From positions 1 to 64,000 of the forward strand of contig DASQFI010000074.1 of assembly GCA_035633215.1 (NCBI GenBank): a DNA stretch of 64,000 bases, read 5' to 3'. Made by a program: the position numbers and the translations under genes. Positions 41,886 to 51,256 of the stretch are shown here, piece after piece. This DNA comes from DASQFI01 sp035633215 (GTDB taxonomy: Bacteria > Acidobacteriota > Vicinamibacteria > Vicinamibacterales > SCN-69-37). The notes beneath the pieces are model-generated. The model was not told where the DNA came from, made no database searches, and saw only the letters and a list, made by a program, of their open reading frames with translations. Positions within the stretch are counted from its first letter, which is position 1. The number at the start of each line of letters is the position of its first letter.

Positions 41886-43588
41886 GCCGAGTGATCGTCG
41901 ATCCCGTGACTCGAATCGAGGGGCATCTTCGGATCGAAGCGGAGGTTGAAGGCGGCGCTGTCCGCGACGCCTGGTCGTCGTCCACGATGTTTCGCGGCAT
42001 CGAGCTGATTCTCAAAGGCCGTGATCCGCGAGATGCGTGGGCATTCACCCAGCGGATTTGCGGTGTGTGCACGACGGTGCACGCCATCGCTTCGATCCGG
42101 GCCGTCGAGAACGCCATCGGAGCGGCGCCGCCGCCCAACGCGCGGCTCTTGCGCAACCTCATCATCGCGGCCCAGTGCGTGCAGGATCACGTCGTGCACT
42201 TCTACCATCTGCACGCGCTCGACTGGGTGGACATCGTCTCGGCGCTCTCGGCCGATCCCGCCAAGACGTCGTCTCTGGCACAGTCGATCTCCGACTGGCC
42301 GTTGTCCAGCCAGAAATACTTCGCGGGCGTGCGCGATCGCATCAAGGGCTTCGTCGATCGCGGCCAGCTCGGGCCCTTCGCGAACGCGTATTGGGGGCAT
42401 CCGGCCTATCGGCTGCCGCCCGAAGCCAACCTGATGGCAGTGGCGCATTACCTCGAGGCGCTCGACTGGCAGCGGGAGTTCATCAAGCTGCACGCCGTGC
42501 TCGGCGGCAAGAACCCGCACCTGCAGAGCTTCCTCGTGGGCGGCATGTCCACGCCGATTGATCCGAACAGTCAGGCGGCGCTCAACGCCGGGACGATCGC
42601 CGAGCTGAAGCAGCTCGTGGCGAGGGCCCGGGATTTCGTAGTCCGCGTCTACATTCCCGACCTGCTGGCGGTCGCCGCCGCCTACAAGGACTGGGCCGCG
42701 CATGGAAAGGGCGTCGGCAATTACCTCGCCTATGGGGAATATCCCGAGGATGATTCGGCAAAGCCCAGTCTGTTCCTGAAGGCGGGCGTCATCCGCGGTC
42801 GCGACTTGTCGAAGGTCGATCCGTTCGATCCCGCCAAGGTGACCGAGTACGTCGCCCACTCCTGGTACGACTACCAGCAGGGAGACGCCGTGTCGCTGCA
42901 CCCGTTCCAGGGCGAGACCGCGCCGAACTATACGGGGCCAGCGCCGCCGTACGAACGCCTTGACACGGACAAGAAATACTCCTGGCTGAAATCGCCGCGG
43001 TACGCCGACGAGCCCATGGAAGTAGGTCCGCTCGCGCGCATGCTCGTGTCGTACGTCTCCGGTCATCCCCGCGTGAAAACCCTCGTTGACGGGGTCCTGA
43101 AGGCCCTGAACGTCGGGCCCGAGGCGCTGTTTTCCACGCTCGGGCGCGTCGGCGCGCGTGGGATCGAAACGCAGCTGCTCGCCGAGAAGATGGAAGACTG
43201 GGTCGACGCGCTCGCGGCCAACATGGCTGCCGGCGAGCTGCGGATTCACGACAACGACAAGTGGGAGCCCGCCACCTGGCCCGCCGACGCCATGGGCGCC
43301 GGCTTCCACGAGGCGCCGCGGGGCTCGCTTGGACATTGGGTCCACATTCGCGACGGGCTGATCACGAACTATCAGTGCGTCGTGCCGAGCACGTGGAACG
43401 CCGGCCCACGAGATGCCAAGGGCAGGCGCGGTCCGTACGAGGAGGCTCTCATCGGCACTCCCGTGGCCGATCCCCAGCGGCCGATCGAGATCCTGCGCAC
43501 GGTCCACAGCTTCGATCCCTGCATGGCCTGCGGCGTCCACGTCGTGGACGCAACCCGGCGTGAGCTCGTGAGCGTGAGGGTCGTATGA
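41882..43588 (+). CDS. hyaB: [NiFe] uptake hydrogenase large (catalytic) subunit
   Basis: A 568-residue subunit that splits H2 at a NiFe(CN)2CO centre on the periplasmic side. The ATG at 41882 overlaps the small-subunit stop; the open frame before it is out of phase with that gene. The nickel ligands lie in RICGVCTTVH (C60, C63) and DPCMACGVH (C547, C550, H553). The 15 residues after H553 form the C-terminal peptide removed by the maturation protease encoded two genes downstream. Overall it fits group 1 membrane-bound respiratory hydrogenases; the exact subgroup needs a tree. Confidence 0.96.
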   Translation: MSRVIVDPVTRIEGHLRIEAEVEGGAVRDAWSSSTMFRGIELILKGRDPRDAWAFTQRICGVCTTVHAIASIRAVENAIGAAPPPNARLLRNLIIAAQCVQDHVVHFYHLHALDWVDIVSALSADPAKTSSLAQSISDWPLSSQKYFAGVRDRIKGFVDRGQLGPFANAYWGHPAYRLPPEANLMAVAHYLEALDWQREFIKLHAVLGGKNPHLQSFLVGGMSTPIDPNSQAALNAGTIAELKQLVARARDFVVRVYIPDLLAVAAAYKDWAAHGKGVGNYLAYGEYPEDDSAKPSLFLKAGVIRGRDLSKVDPFDPAKVTEYVAHSWYDYQQGDAVSLHPFQGETAPNYTGPAPPYERLDTDKKYSWLKSPRYADEPMEVGPLARMLVSYVSGHPRVKTLVDGVLKALNVGPEALFSTLGRVGARGIETQLLAEKMEDWVDALAANMAAGELRIHDNDKWEPATWPADAMGAGFHEAPRGSLGHWVHIRDGLITNYQCVVPSTWNAGPRDAKGRRGPYEEALIGTPVADPQRPIEILRTVHSFDPCMACGVHVVDATRRELVSVRVV

Positions 43589-44310
43589 GCAACGCGCCGT
43601 CGGCTGAAATCGTGCCGGTCTACGTCTGGCAGACGCCCGTGCGTATCACGCACTGGCTGATCGCGCTGTCGATCGTCGTGCTGTCAGCCACCGGCTTCTA
43701 CATCGGGCGCCCGTTCGTCACCGTGTCGGGACCCGCGGGCCAGTCCTTTTTCATGGGCTGGGTGAAGGTCGTTCACGGCTATACCGCCTACGTGTTCATC
43801 GGCGCCGTCATCGTCCGGATCATCTGGATGTTCACGGGGAACAACTACGCGCGCTGGGACAAGCTCGTGCCGGTACGTCGGACACGGCAGAGAGCCCTGC
43901 TGCCGACGGTCTCGTTCTATACGTTCCTCCGCGACACGTCGCCAAGGTACGTCGGCCACAACCCGCTGGCCGGGCTCGCCTACGTTGCCGTCTTCGGCCT
44001 GTACCTGCTGGCCATCGCGACCGGCCTCACCTTGCGTGGGTCGAGCGCTGCCGTGAACTCGCCGCTGCACTGGTTCGGATCGCTGGCCCCCATTTTCGGC
44101 GGCCTCCAGACTGTCCGCTGGATCCATCACGCCGTGATGTGGTTCTTGCTCGGCTTCGCTGTGCATCACGTCTACAGCGCGGTCCTGATGGCGTCCGTGG
44201 AGAAGACCGGGATCATGGATTCGATCTTCACCGGCTACAAATGGGTGCGGAAGCAGGAGCTCGAGCCCGGACCGTACCGCTGGAGCCATCGCGGAGAACT
44301 CGATGAGTAA
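43585..44310 (+). CDS. hyaC: hydrogenase b-type cytochrome subunit
   Basis: A 241-residue integral membrane diheme cytochrome b passing electrons from the hydrogenase to quinone. The start TPVRITHWLIALSIVVLSAT, the helix VVHGYTAYVFIGAVIVRIIW, the GHNPLAGLAYVAVFGLYLLA segment and the late VRWIHHAVMWFLLGFAVHHV supply the histidines expected for two hemes. Both ends overlap neighbours (ATGA with hyaB, 8 bases with the protease). Its presence supports a respiratory, H2-oxidising role. Confidence 0.94.
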   Translation: MSNAPSAEIVPVYVWQTPVRITHWLIALSIVVLSATGFYIGRPFVTVSGPAGQSFFMGWVKVVHGYTAYVFIGAVIVRIIWMFTGNNYARWDKLVPVRRTRQRALLPTVSFYTFLRDTSPRYVGHNPLAGLAYVAVFGLYLLAIATGLTLRGSSAAVNSPLHWFGSLAPIFGGLQTVRWIHHAVMWFLLGFAVHHVYSAVLMASVEKTGIMDSIFTGYKWVRKQELEPGPYRWSHRGELDE

Positions 44311-44851
44311 GCGAACACCTCTTCTTGTGCTGGGTCTCGGGAACGTGCTGCTCGAGGATGACGGCGTGGGCTCCGCGGCCGTGGCATTGCTTCACGATCG
44401 CTATCGGCTCCCCGCCGGCGTCCGGGTCCTTGACGGGGGGACGCTCGGTTTGTCGCTCCTCCCGTATCTCGAAGACGCGGACGCGCTGATCCTCGTCGAT
44501 GCGATTCGAGCCGATGGACCGCCGGGCACCTTCGTCCGGCTGGAAGGCGATGACGTGCCTCCCGCCGTGGCGACGCGCCTGTCGCCCCACCAGATTGGCG
44601 TGGCCGACCTCCTCGATGGCGCCCGCTGGCTCGACCGATCTCCCCGGCACGTGGTCCTGCTCGGTCTCGTGCCGGAGTCGATGGATCTGGCGATTGGGCT
44701 GTCCCCTCGGGTCGCGAGGGCGCTGCCGGACCTCGTCGCGCGGGTGGCCGACGAGGCCGGTGCGCTCGGGCTCACGTTCCATCCACGCGGGATCGAAACG
44801 GTGCCCATCGCCACGCGAACCCTGGATCTGGGTCGTCTCGCGGCCCGGTAG
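44303..44851 (+). CDS. hyaD: hydrogenase maturation endopeptidase
   Basis: A 182-residue HyaD/HybD-type protease that trims the large-subunit C-terminus after nickel insertion. Features: VLGLGNVLLEDDGVGSAAV at the start, the metal-sensing acidic residue in LEDDG, VLDGGTLGLSLLPYLEDAD, ILVDAI and LSPHQIGVADLL with the conserved histidine. It overlaps the cytochrome b gene by 8 bases. Confidence 0.93.
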   Translation: MSKRTPLLVLGLGNVLLEDDGVGSAAVALLHDRYRLPAGVRVLDGGTLGLSLLPYLEDADALILVDAIRADGPPGTFVRLEGDDVPPAVATRLSPHQIGVADLLDGARWLDRSPRHVVLLGLVPESMDLAIGLSPRVARALPDLVARVADEAGALGLTFHPRGIETVPIATRTLDLGRLAAR

Positions 44852-44860
44852 GAGGCCACC

Positions 44861-45223
44861 ATGCACGAGCTCGGCGTGGCGGCTGGGATTCTCGACATCG
44901 TGCGGCAGCACGTTCCGGTTTCGGACGCTCGTCGTGTGCGCGCCGTCCGAGTGCGCCTGGGTGAGATTGCCGGCGTCGTGCCCGACTCGCTCGACTTCTG
45001 TTTCGGCGCCATCGTGGCTGGGACCCCCTATGCGTCCGCGTTCCTGGCGATCGAGCGCGTGCCGGCGCGCGGCAGATGCGGCGGCTGCGGACGCCTCGTT
45101 GAGGTGTCGCGGATGCAGTGGGTGTGCCCCTGGTGCGGGGGCCTGGGCCTGACCGTGACATCGGGCGATGAGCTGCACGTCGCGGACGTCGAGCTCGATG
45201 ACACCGTTGAGGTGGCGTTATGA
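44861..45223 (+). CDS. hypA: hydrogenase nickel-incorporation protein HypA
   Basis: A 120-residue nickel chaperone. The N-terminal MHEL supplies His2 for nickel binding, and a zinc site is formed by CGGC and CPWC in the C-terminal half. AGGAGG lies just before the ATG. The stop overlaps the hypB start (ATGA). It acts with HypB to load nickel into the large subunit. Confidence 0.94.
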   Translation: MHELGVAAGILDIVRQHVPVSDARRVRAVRVRLGEIAGVVPDSLDFCFGAIVAGTPYASAFLAIERVPARGRCGGCGRLVEVSRMQWVCPWCGGLGLTVTSGDELHVADVELDDTVEVAL

Positions 45224-45879
45224 GTGTCGTCACGATCGAACGCAAGGTTCTCGAAAAAAATGACGCCCTCGCGGCCATTAACCGCGCGGCGTTCGATCGT
45301 CACCGGCTGCTGGCCGTGAACGTGGTCAGTTCGCCGGGTGCCGGCAAGACGACGTTGCTCGAAGCCACGATCGAGCATCTCAAGGACCGGCTGCGCATCG
45401 CCGTGGTCGAAGGAGATGTCCAGACGGATCTCGATGCCCAGCGCGTGGCGCGGTACCGTGTGCCGGTCGTCCAGATCGTCACCAACGGCGGGTGCCATCT
45501 CGAGGCGGGGCTCGTGGCGCAGGCCCTTGACCGCCTCGACCTCGGCGTCCTCGACCTCCTGATCATTGAGAACGTCGGTAATCTGGTCTGCCCAGCCAAC
45601 TACGATCTCGGCGAAGCCATGAAGGTTGTCGTGCTCAGCACCGCCGAGGGGGACGATAAGCCTCTCAAGTATCCGGGGATGTTCCGCCGCGCCTCGGTGC
45701 TCATCATCAACAAGGTCGATCTGCTCCCGTATGTCAACGCCGACGTCGACATGATCAAGCGTCACGCCAGGCAAATCAACCCGGCGCTGGTCGTGTTCGA
45801 AATGGCGGCCACGACGCGCACGGGCGTGGCGGCCTGGTGTGACTGGCTGGCGGCCGAGGTGGCCGCCCGCCATGCGTGA
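45220..45879 (+). CDS. hypB: hydrogenase nickel-incorporation GTPase HypB
   Basis: A 219-residue SIMIBI-class GTPase. Motifs: P-loop SSPGAGKTT, VEGDVQTDLDA, metal-site GGCHLEA, ENVGNLVCPA and NKVDLLPYV. There is no N-terminal histidine-rich stretch, so nickel storage is unlikely. Overlaps hypA (4 bases) and hypF (8 bases). Confidence 0.95.
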   Translation: MSVVTIERKVLEKNDALAAINRAAFDRHRLLAVNVVSSPGAGKTTLLEATIEHLKDRLRIAVVEGDVQTDLDAQRVARYRVPVVQIVTNGGCHLEAGLVAQALDRLDLGVLDLLIIENVGNLVCPANYDLGEAMKVVVLSTAEGDDKPLKYPGMFRRASVLIINKVDLLPYVNADVDMIKRHARQINPALVVFEMAATTRTGVAAWCDWLAAEVAARHA

Positions 45880-48223
45880 GCGTCTCCGCTTCGCGGTGCG
45901 CGGTGCCGTCCAGGGCGTGGGCTTTCGGCCGTTCGTGTACCGCCTGGCCCATGACCTGGGCCTCGACGGCTGGGTCCGCAACTCGACAGCCGGCGTCTTC
46001 ATCGAGGTGGAAGGCCAGCACGACCAGCTCGAGGCGTTTCGCGTCCGGCTGGCGTCCGATCGCCCGCCGCGCGCGGTGATTCAGAGCCTCGAAGCCTCGT
46101 GGCTCGACGCGGCCGGTCACTCCGGCTTCCAGATCCTCGAGAGCGCTCATGACGGTGCGATCTCGGCGCTCGTGCTGCCTGACATCGCGATTTGCGAGGA
46201 CTGCCGGCGGGAGATCGCTGACCGCTCGAATCGGCGGTACCGGTACCCGTTCACGAATTGCACGAACTGCGGGCCACGCTTCAGCATCATCGAGGCGCTG
46301 CCCTATGACCGGGCCAACACGTCGATGAGGCGCTTTGAAATGTGCCCGGCGTGCCAGCGCGAGTACGACAGCCCGCTCGACCGCCGGTTTCACGCGCAGC
46401 CCAATGCCTGCCCGGCCTGCGGCCCGCAGGTCGCGCTCTGGCACGGCGCCGGTCACGTCCTCGCTCGGCAGGACGACGCGCTTCGCGCCGCGGCCGGCGC
46501 CATTCAGGCCGGACGCATTGTCGCGGTGAAGGGCCTCGGCGGCTTTCATCTCATGACGGATGCGCGAAACGACGGCGCCGTCAGGCGCCTTCGTGAACGC
46601 AAGCACCGGGAGGAGAAGCCCCTCGCGTTGATGTATCCCGACATGGACTCCATCAATCGACACTGCGTGGTCTCGACGGCGGAGGCCCGCGTGCTGGCCT
46701 CGCCGGAGTCGCCGATTGTGCTGTGCGAGCGGCGTCGGGGGACGCAGGCGGAGCTGGCCGCGTCGGTGGCGCCTGGGAACCCGAATCTTGGCGTGATGCT
46801 GCCGTACACGCCGCTGCACCTCGTGCTCATGCGCGACATCGGCGGTCCGGTGGTGGCGACGAGTGGCAATCTGTCTGACGAACCGATCTGCACCGACGAA
46901 CGGGAAGCGATCGGTCGGCTTGGTCACATCGCCGACCTGTTTCTCGTCCACGACCGGCCCATCGTCCGCCATGTTGACGACTCGATCGTCCGGATGATGC
47001 TCGACCGCGAGCTGGTCCTGCGGCGGGCACGCGGGTATGCGCCTCTGCCCATTCCGCTGAGGCGGCCGGCACCAACGCTCCTGGCCGTCGGCGCGCACCT
47101 CAAGAACACGGTTGCCGCAACCTCCGGGTCGAATGTGTTCGTGAGCCAGCACATCGGCGATCTCGAATCCGCCGAAGCCTGCGAGGCGTTCGTCAAGGTC
47201 ATCGCTGATTTTCAGACGCTCTATGAGCTGACGCCGGCAGCCGTCGTCGCGGATCTCCATCCCGACTATCGATCGACCAGGCACGCGCGGTCGCTCGGTG
47301 TGCCGGTGACGCACGTGCAGCACCATTTCGCTCATGTCGCGGCTTGCCTGGCGGAGAACGATCTCGAGGGCCCCGCGCTCGGCGTGTCGTGGGACGGCAC
47401 CGGGTATGGCCCGGACGGTACGGTCTGGGGCGGCGAGTTCCTGGCGGTCGGCACGGCGTCGTTCGCCCGGGTCGCATGCCTCCGGCCGTTTCGACTGCCT
47501 GGTGGTGATCGGGCGATCAGGGAGCCGCGGCGGGCGGCTCTCGGACTCCTGCATGCGATGGCCGGCAGGGATGCGGTTGCGATCCCCTCGCCCGCGATCC
47601 GGGCCTTCACCGACGCCGAACGGGCGCTCCTGATCGACGCCCTTGCGCGCGGCGTGAATTCGCCCGTGACGACAAGCGCCGGTCGCCTGTGCGATGCGGT
47701 GGCGTCCCTCGTCGGCCTCCGGCAGCAGGCGAGCTTTGAAGGGCAGGCGGCGATGGAGCTGGAGTTCGCGATCACGCCCGGCGTCGCCGACGCCTATCCC
47801 TTCGCGGTGTCGACGGCCGGCGAGCAATTCGCGGTCGGTTCCTGGCAGGCCCCGCCGCTCGTAATCGACTGGGAGCCGACCGTGCGCGCGGTCGTCGGCG
47901 ACGTGGGCGCGGGAGTGGCCACGGGCGTCATCGCCGGACGCGTACACAACACGCTGGTCGAGATGATCGTGACCGCCGCGGAGCGCTGCAACGAGCCCGC
48001 GGTCGTGCTGACGGGTGGATGTTTCCAGAACCGTTACCTCACGGAGCGTGCCGTGGCCAGGCTGCGACACGCCGGGTTTCGGCCGTATTGGCACCAGCGG
48101 ATCCCTCCGAACGACGGCGGCATCTCGCTGGGACAGATCGCCGCGTACGTTCGAGCGAACCGGACTGCCCCGGCTGAAGGACCGACACGCCGCGAAGACG
48201 AGTCGTTGCTCGCGCTTCGTTGA
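45872..48223 (+). CDS. hypF: carbamoyltransferase HypF
   Basis: A 783-residue enzyme that activates carbamoyl phosphate for synthesis of the cyanide ligands. The ATG at 45872 lies within the end of hypB; 11 upstream codons have no support. Domains: acylphosphatase (1-90, RGAVQGVGFRPFVYRLAHDL), two zinc fingers (CEDC/CTNC and CPAC/CPAC, about 108-185), YrdC-like (about 200-390, VAVKGLGGFHLMTDARN) and Kae1-like carbamoyltransferase (about 400-760, with VTHVQHHFAHVAACLAENDL and GVSWDGTGYGPDG). All parts intact. Confidence 0.96.
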   Translation: MRERLRFAVRGAVQGVGFRPFVYRLAHDLGLDGWVRNSTAGVFIEVEGQHDQLEAFRVRLASDRPPRAVIQSLEASWLDAAGHSGFQILESAHDGAISALVLPDIAICEDCRREIADRSNRRYRYPFTNCTNCGPRFSIIEALPYDRANTSMRRFEMCPACQREYDSPLDRRFHAQPNACPACGPQVALWHGAGHVLARQDDALRAAAGAIQAGRIVAVKGLGGFHLMTDARNDGAVRRLRERKHREEKPLALMYPDMDSINRHCVVSTAEARVLASPESPIVLCERRRGTQAELAASVAPGNPNLGVMLPYTPLHLVLMRDIGGPVVATSGNLSDEPICTDEREAIGRLGHIADLFLVHDRPIVRHVDDSIVRMMLDRELVLRRARGYAPLPIPLRRPAPTLLAVGAHLKNTVAATSGSNVFVSQHIGDLESAEACEAFVKVIADFQTLYELTPAAVVADLHPDYRSTRHARSLGVPVTHVQHHFAHVAACLAENDLEGPALGVSWDGTGYGPDGTVWGGEFLAVGTASFARVACLRPFRLPGGDRAIREPRRAALGLLHAMAGRDAVAIPSPAIRAFTDAERALLIDALARGVNSPVTTSAGRLCDAVASLVGLRQQASFEGQAAMELEFAITPGVADAYPFAVSTAGEQFAVGSWQAPPLVIDWEPTVRAVVGDVGAGVATGVIAGRVHNTLVEMIVTAAERCNEPAVVLTGGCFQNRYLTERAVARLRHAGFRPYWHQRIPPNDGGISLGQIAAYVRANRTAPAEGPTRREDESLLALR

Positions 48224-48243
48224 TTGAACAGGGGGAATCGTCG

Positions 48244-48501
48244 ATGTGCCTCGCCATTCCCGGACGCATCCTCACCATTGAAGCCGGGGATCCCGTGCTT
48301 CGCAGCGGCAGAGTCGACTTTGCCGGCGTCATCAAGCACGTGAATCTGAGCTACGTGCCCGACGCCCGCGTCGGCGACTTCGTCCTGGTGCACGTGGGCT
48401 TCGCCATTTCGACGGTTGATGAGGCCGAGGCCAGGCAGGTGTTCGACTATCTCGCCGGCATGGGCGAGCTGGCCGAGCTCGAAGACGGAGAGACGCCGTG
48501 A
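48244..48501 (+). CDS. hypC: hydrogenase maturation chaperone HypC
   Basis: An 85-residue protein. I start it at 48244 rather than eight codons earlier because HypC begins MCLAIPG, and Cys2 is needed to bind the Fe(CN)2CO unit. A purine-rich AGGGGG precedes this ATG. It has the OB-fold with HVNLSYVPDARVGDFVLVHV. The stop overlaps the hypD start. Confidence 0.95.
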   Translation: MCLAIPGRILTIEAGDPVLRSGRVDFAGVIKHVNLSYVPDARVGDFVLVHVGFAISTVDEAEARQVFDYLAGMGELAELEDGETP

Positions 48502-49625
48502 AGTTCATCGACGAATACCGGGATCCGGAGGCCGCGGCAGGGTACGCGCGGGCGCTTCGGCGGATCACGACGCGGCCTTGGATCCTCATGGAGGTCTGCG
48601 GCGGGCAGACGCATGCGATTGTCAAATTCGGCGTCGATGAGCTGCTGCCGCCGGAGGTGACGCTGGTGCATGGCCCGGGGTGTCCCGTGTGCGTCACGCC
48701 GCTCGAGTTGATCGAAAAGGCGATCGAGATCGCCTCGGCGCCCGGGGTGATCTTCTGTTCATTCGGCGACATGCTGCGCGTGCCGGGCCGCACGCACGAC
48801 CTGTTGACCGTGAAGGCCCGGGGCGGCGACGTGCGGATCGTCTACTCGCCGCTCGACGCGGTCGCCATCGCGCGCGCACACCCGGACCGGGACGTCGTGT
48901 TCTTCGCGGTGGGGTTCGAGACCACGGCGCCGGCCAATGCGATGGCGGTGTACCAGGCGGCGCGGAGCGGCCTGACGAACTTCTCGATGCTCGTCTCGCA
49001 CGTGCTCGTGCCGCCGGCGATGGAGGCCATTCTGGCGTCGCCACAGAGGCGAGTGCAGGGGTTTCTGGCGGCCGGTCACGTCTGCACGGTGATGGGCTAT
49101 ACGGAGTACGAGCCCCTGGTCGCCAAGTATGGCGCGCCGATTGTCGTCACTGGTTTCGAACCGCTCGACATCCTGCAAGGCGTCTACATGTGCGTCAAGC
49201 AGCTCGAGGAAGGCCGCGCCGAGGTCGAAAACCAGTACGTACGCGCGGTTCGCCGCGGCGGCAATGTGGCGGCGCAACAACTCGTCCGTGAGGTCTTCCG
49301 TGTCGTGCCTCGCAAGTGGCGCGGCGTCGGCGAGATTCCGCAGAGCGGCCTGGCGCTGGCCGGTCCCTATGAGGCCTTCGATGCCGAGTTGCGATTCGGG
49401 ATCGCCGGCCACACGGCCGACGAGCCGACCGAATGCTGCAGCGGCCAGATCATGCAGGGCTTGATGAAACCGCACGACTGTCCGGCGTTCGGCCGGCGAT
49501 GCACCCCCGACCATCCGCTGGGCGCCACGATGGTGTCCTCGGAAGGGGCGTGCGCCGCGTATTACCGGTACCGGCGCCTGCAGGTGCCGCTGCAGGAGGC
49601 AAGGGTGGTGACCCGTGGCAACTGA
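48498..49625 (+). CDS. hypD: hydrogenase iron-ligand assembly protein HypD
   Basis: A 375-residue [4Fe-4S] protein on which the Fe(CN)2CO moiety is assembled together with HypC and HypE. Conserved motifs: EVCGGQTHAI (active Cys about 34), HGPGCPVCVTP, FAVGFETTAPANA, GHVCTVMGYTEY, CCSGQIMQG and the late cluster cysteines PHDCPAFGRRCTPDHPLG with SSEGACAAYYRY. Full length; overlaps hypE by 11 bases. Confidence 0.96.
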   Translation: MKFIDEYRDPEAAAGYARALRRITTRPWILMEVCGGQTHAIVKFGVDELLPPEVTLVHGPGCPVCVTPLELIEKAIEIASAPGVIFCSFGDMLRVPGRTHDLLTVKARGGDVRIVYSPLDAVAIARAHPDRDVVFFAVGFETTAPANAMAVYQAARSGLTNFSMLVSHVLVPPAMEAILASPQRRVQGFLAAGHVCTVMGYTEYEPLVAKYGAPIVVTGFEPLDILQGVYMCVKQLEEGRAEVENQYVRAVRRGGNVAAQQLVREVFRVVPRKWRGVGEIPQSGLALAGPYEAFDAELRFGIAGHTADEPTECCSGQIMQGLMKPHDCPAFGRRCTPDHPLGATMVSSEGACAAYYRYRRLQVPLQEARVVTRGN

Positions 49626-50670
49626 TCTGGAATCGGGGCTGACCTGCGCGGTTCCGATCGGCGACCACGTGCAGGTGCTGCTGGCCCACGGCGGCGGCGG
49701 CCGGCTGACGAACCAGCTCATCGAGCAGCTCTTCGTGCCAGCGTTCGGCAGCCCGGAGCTTCACGCGCGTCATGATGGCGCGCACCTCAATCTCGGCGGC
49801 GCGCGACTGGCCTTCTCGACCGACTCCTATGTCGTCCGGCCGATGTTCTTCCCCGGCGGTGACATCGGCTCTCTCGCCGTGAACGGCACCGTGAACGACC
49901 TGGCGATGTGCGGCGCAAGGCCGCAGTTCCTGAGCGCCGGCTTCGTCATCGAGGAAGGCCTGCCGATGGAGAGCCTGAGGCGCATCGTGATGTCGATGCG
50001 GTCGGCCGCGCAGGCCGCGGGTGTCACAGTCGTCACGGGCGACACCAAGGTCGTGGACCGCGGGAAAGGCGATGGCGTGTACGTGAATACGGCGGGCGTC
50101 GGTCTGATTGAACATCGCGGGATGATTGCGCCGGCAAGCGTTCGGCCGGGCGATGCCGTGCTGCTGTCCGGAGACATCGGGCGTCACGGGATGGCCGTGA
50201 TGGCCGCGCGCGAAGGCCTGCAATTCGAGTCGGCCATCGAGAGCGACTGCGCGCCATTGGTGGCGCCGGTGCTGGCTCTCCTCGATGCAGGCATCGACGT
50301 GCATTGCCTCCGGGATCTCACGCGCGGCGGCGTCGCGAGCGCGACCGTCGAAATCGCCGAGGCCACCGGCCTGCACATTCGACTGACAGAGGCGCTCATT
50401 CCGATTCGGGAAGACGTCCGGGGCGCGTGCGAGATCCTCGGATTCGATCCGCTCTATGTCGCCAACGAGGGGCGCTTCATCGCCTTCGTTCCGGCCGACG
50501 CCGCCGATCGCGCGCTCGGCGTGCTCCGGGCCTGCGCCGTCAGTCATGAAGCCGTCCTGATCGGGACGGTCGAGGAGGCGCCGCGCAGTCTTGTCACGAT
50601 GAAGAGCCGCATCGGGGCGACGCGCGTCGTGGACATGTTGAGCGGCGAGCAGTTGCCGCGGATCTGTTGA
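49615..50670 (+). CDS. hypE: carbamoyl dehydratase HypE
   Basis: A 351-residue PurM-type ATPase that dehydrates the thiocarbamate on its C-terminal cysteine to thiocyanate. The protein ends PRIC, so the essential terminal Cys is present. Other features: LLAHGGGGRLTNQLIEQLF, FSTDSYVVRPMFFPGGDIGS, GTVNDLAMCGA and VVTGDTKVVDRGKGDG. It starts at a GTG inside hypD. Last gene of the hydrogenase operon, before a repeat-bearing spacer. Confidence 0.96.
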   Translation: MATDLESGLTCAVPIGDHVQVLLAHGGGGRLTNQLIEQLFVPAFGSPELHARHDGAHLNLGGARLAFSTDSYVVRPMFFPGGDIGSLAVNGTVNDLAMCGARPQFLSAGFVIEEGLPMESLRRIVMSMRSAAQAAGVTVVTGDTKVVDRGKGDGVYVNTAGVGLIEHRGMIAPASVRPGDAVLLSGDIGRHGMAVMAAREGLQFESAIESDCAPLVAPVLALLDAGIDVHCLRDLTRGGVASATVEIAEATGLHIRLTEALIPIREDVRGACEILGFDPLYVANEGRFIAFVPADAADRALGVLRACAVSHEAVLIGTVEEAPRSLVTMKSRIGATRVVDMLSGEQLPRIC

Positions 50671-50680
50671 GCCTTGGCCT

Positions 50681-50880
50681 GGAGCCGTTCTCACTTTCCT
50701 CTAGAGCCGTTCTCATTTCCTCATAGAGCAAAACCGGCAAGTATCGCGAGACATTCGGCCCAATTCCGGCAACCAGCTCGCTACAGGAAAATGAGAACGG
50801 CTCTAGCGACCCGCCGGGCAGAATTCTGCCCATCTGTCCGTGATTCGTGCGGTCTGGCACTACGTGGAAGTGAGAACGGC
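50681..50880. repeat. nested inverted repeats, MITE-like, possible remnant of insertion-sequence ends
   Basis: Four copies of a unit around GAGAACGGC are arranged in two nested pairs. Outer: GGAGCCGTTCTCACTTTCC at 50681-50699, and its partial complement at 50864-50880. Inner: CTAGAGCCGTTCTCATTTCC at 50701-50720, and CAGGAAAATGAGAACGGCTC continuing to TAG at 50784-50805. The inner arms match over about 20 bp. The 60-base middle contains no gene. Multiple copies of a terminal repeat at each end are typical of IS21-family elements, so this may be a transposase-less derivative. It fills the convergent gap between hypE and a cytochrome gene. Confidence 0.65.
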
Positions 50881-50886
50881 CCTGGC

Positions 50887-51228
50887 CTACTTCAGCGACT
50901 GCATGTAGGCGACCAGCGCGTCGAGATCCGCATCCTTGAGGTCGTACTTCTTCGACGACATCTTCAAGGTCGGCTTCTTGGGCAGCGCGGCTTCCATCTC
51001 AGCCGTGTGGGTGAACCATCGCTTGATGTCGGCCGCCGACAGCTTGGCGCCGACCCCGTCGAGCGGGAACATCTTGTTGCCCTTCCCGGCGATCATGTGA
51101 CACGTCGCGCACTTCTGCGTTTCGTAGATTTTCTTGCCGGCTTCGATCTTCTTGGCATCCTGGGCCGCCAGCGTTGTGGCGCTCGCCAGGAACATCCCAC
51201 TCACCAGCGTTGTCAGTATGAACTTCAT
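50887..51228 (-). CDS. periplasmic monoheme cytochrome c
   Basis: A 113-residue class I-like cytochrome with a signal peptide (MKFILTTLVSGMFLASATTL), one CATCH heme site and the probable axial methionine in TLKMSSKKYDL. It closely resembles the neighbouring cytochrome at 51257 (shared GKGNK, FPLDG/LPLDG, KKPT, LVAY blocks), so the pair likely arose by duplication. A soluble electron carrier from the nearby bc-type complex to a periplasmic acceptor is the likely role. Confidence 0.9.
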   Translation of the reverse strand: MKFILTTLVSGMFLASATTLAAQDAKKIEAGKKIYETQKCATCHMIAGKGNKMFPLDGVGAKLSAADIKRWFTHTAEMEAALPKKPTLKMSSKKYDLKDADLDALVAYMQSLK

Positions 51229-51256
51229 GATGGACCCGTTCCTTTGGTGACCGTCG

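Noticed and set aside
50681..50880. CRISPR array
   Set aside because: The repeated units are inverted pairs with unequal spacing, not regularly spaced direct repeats. No cas genes are present.
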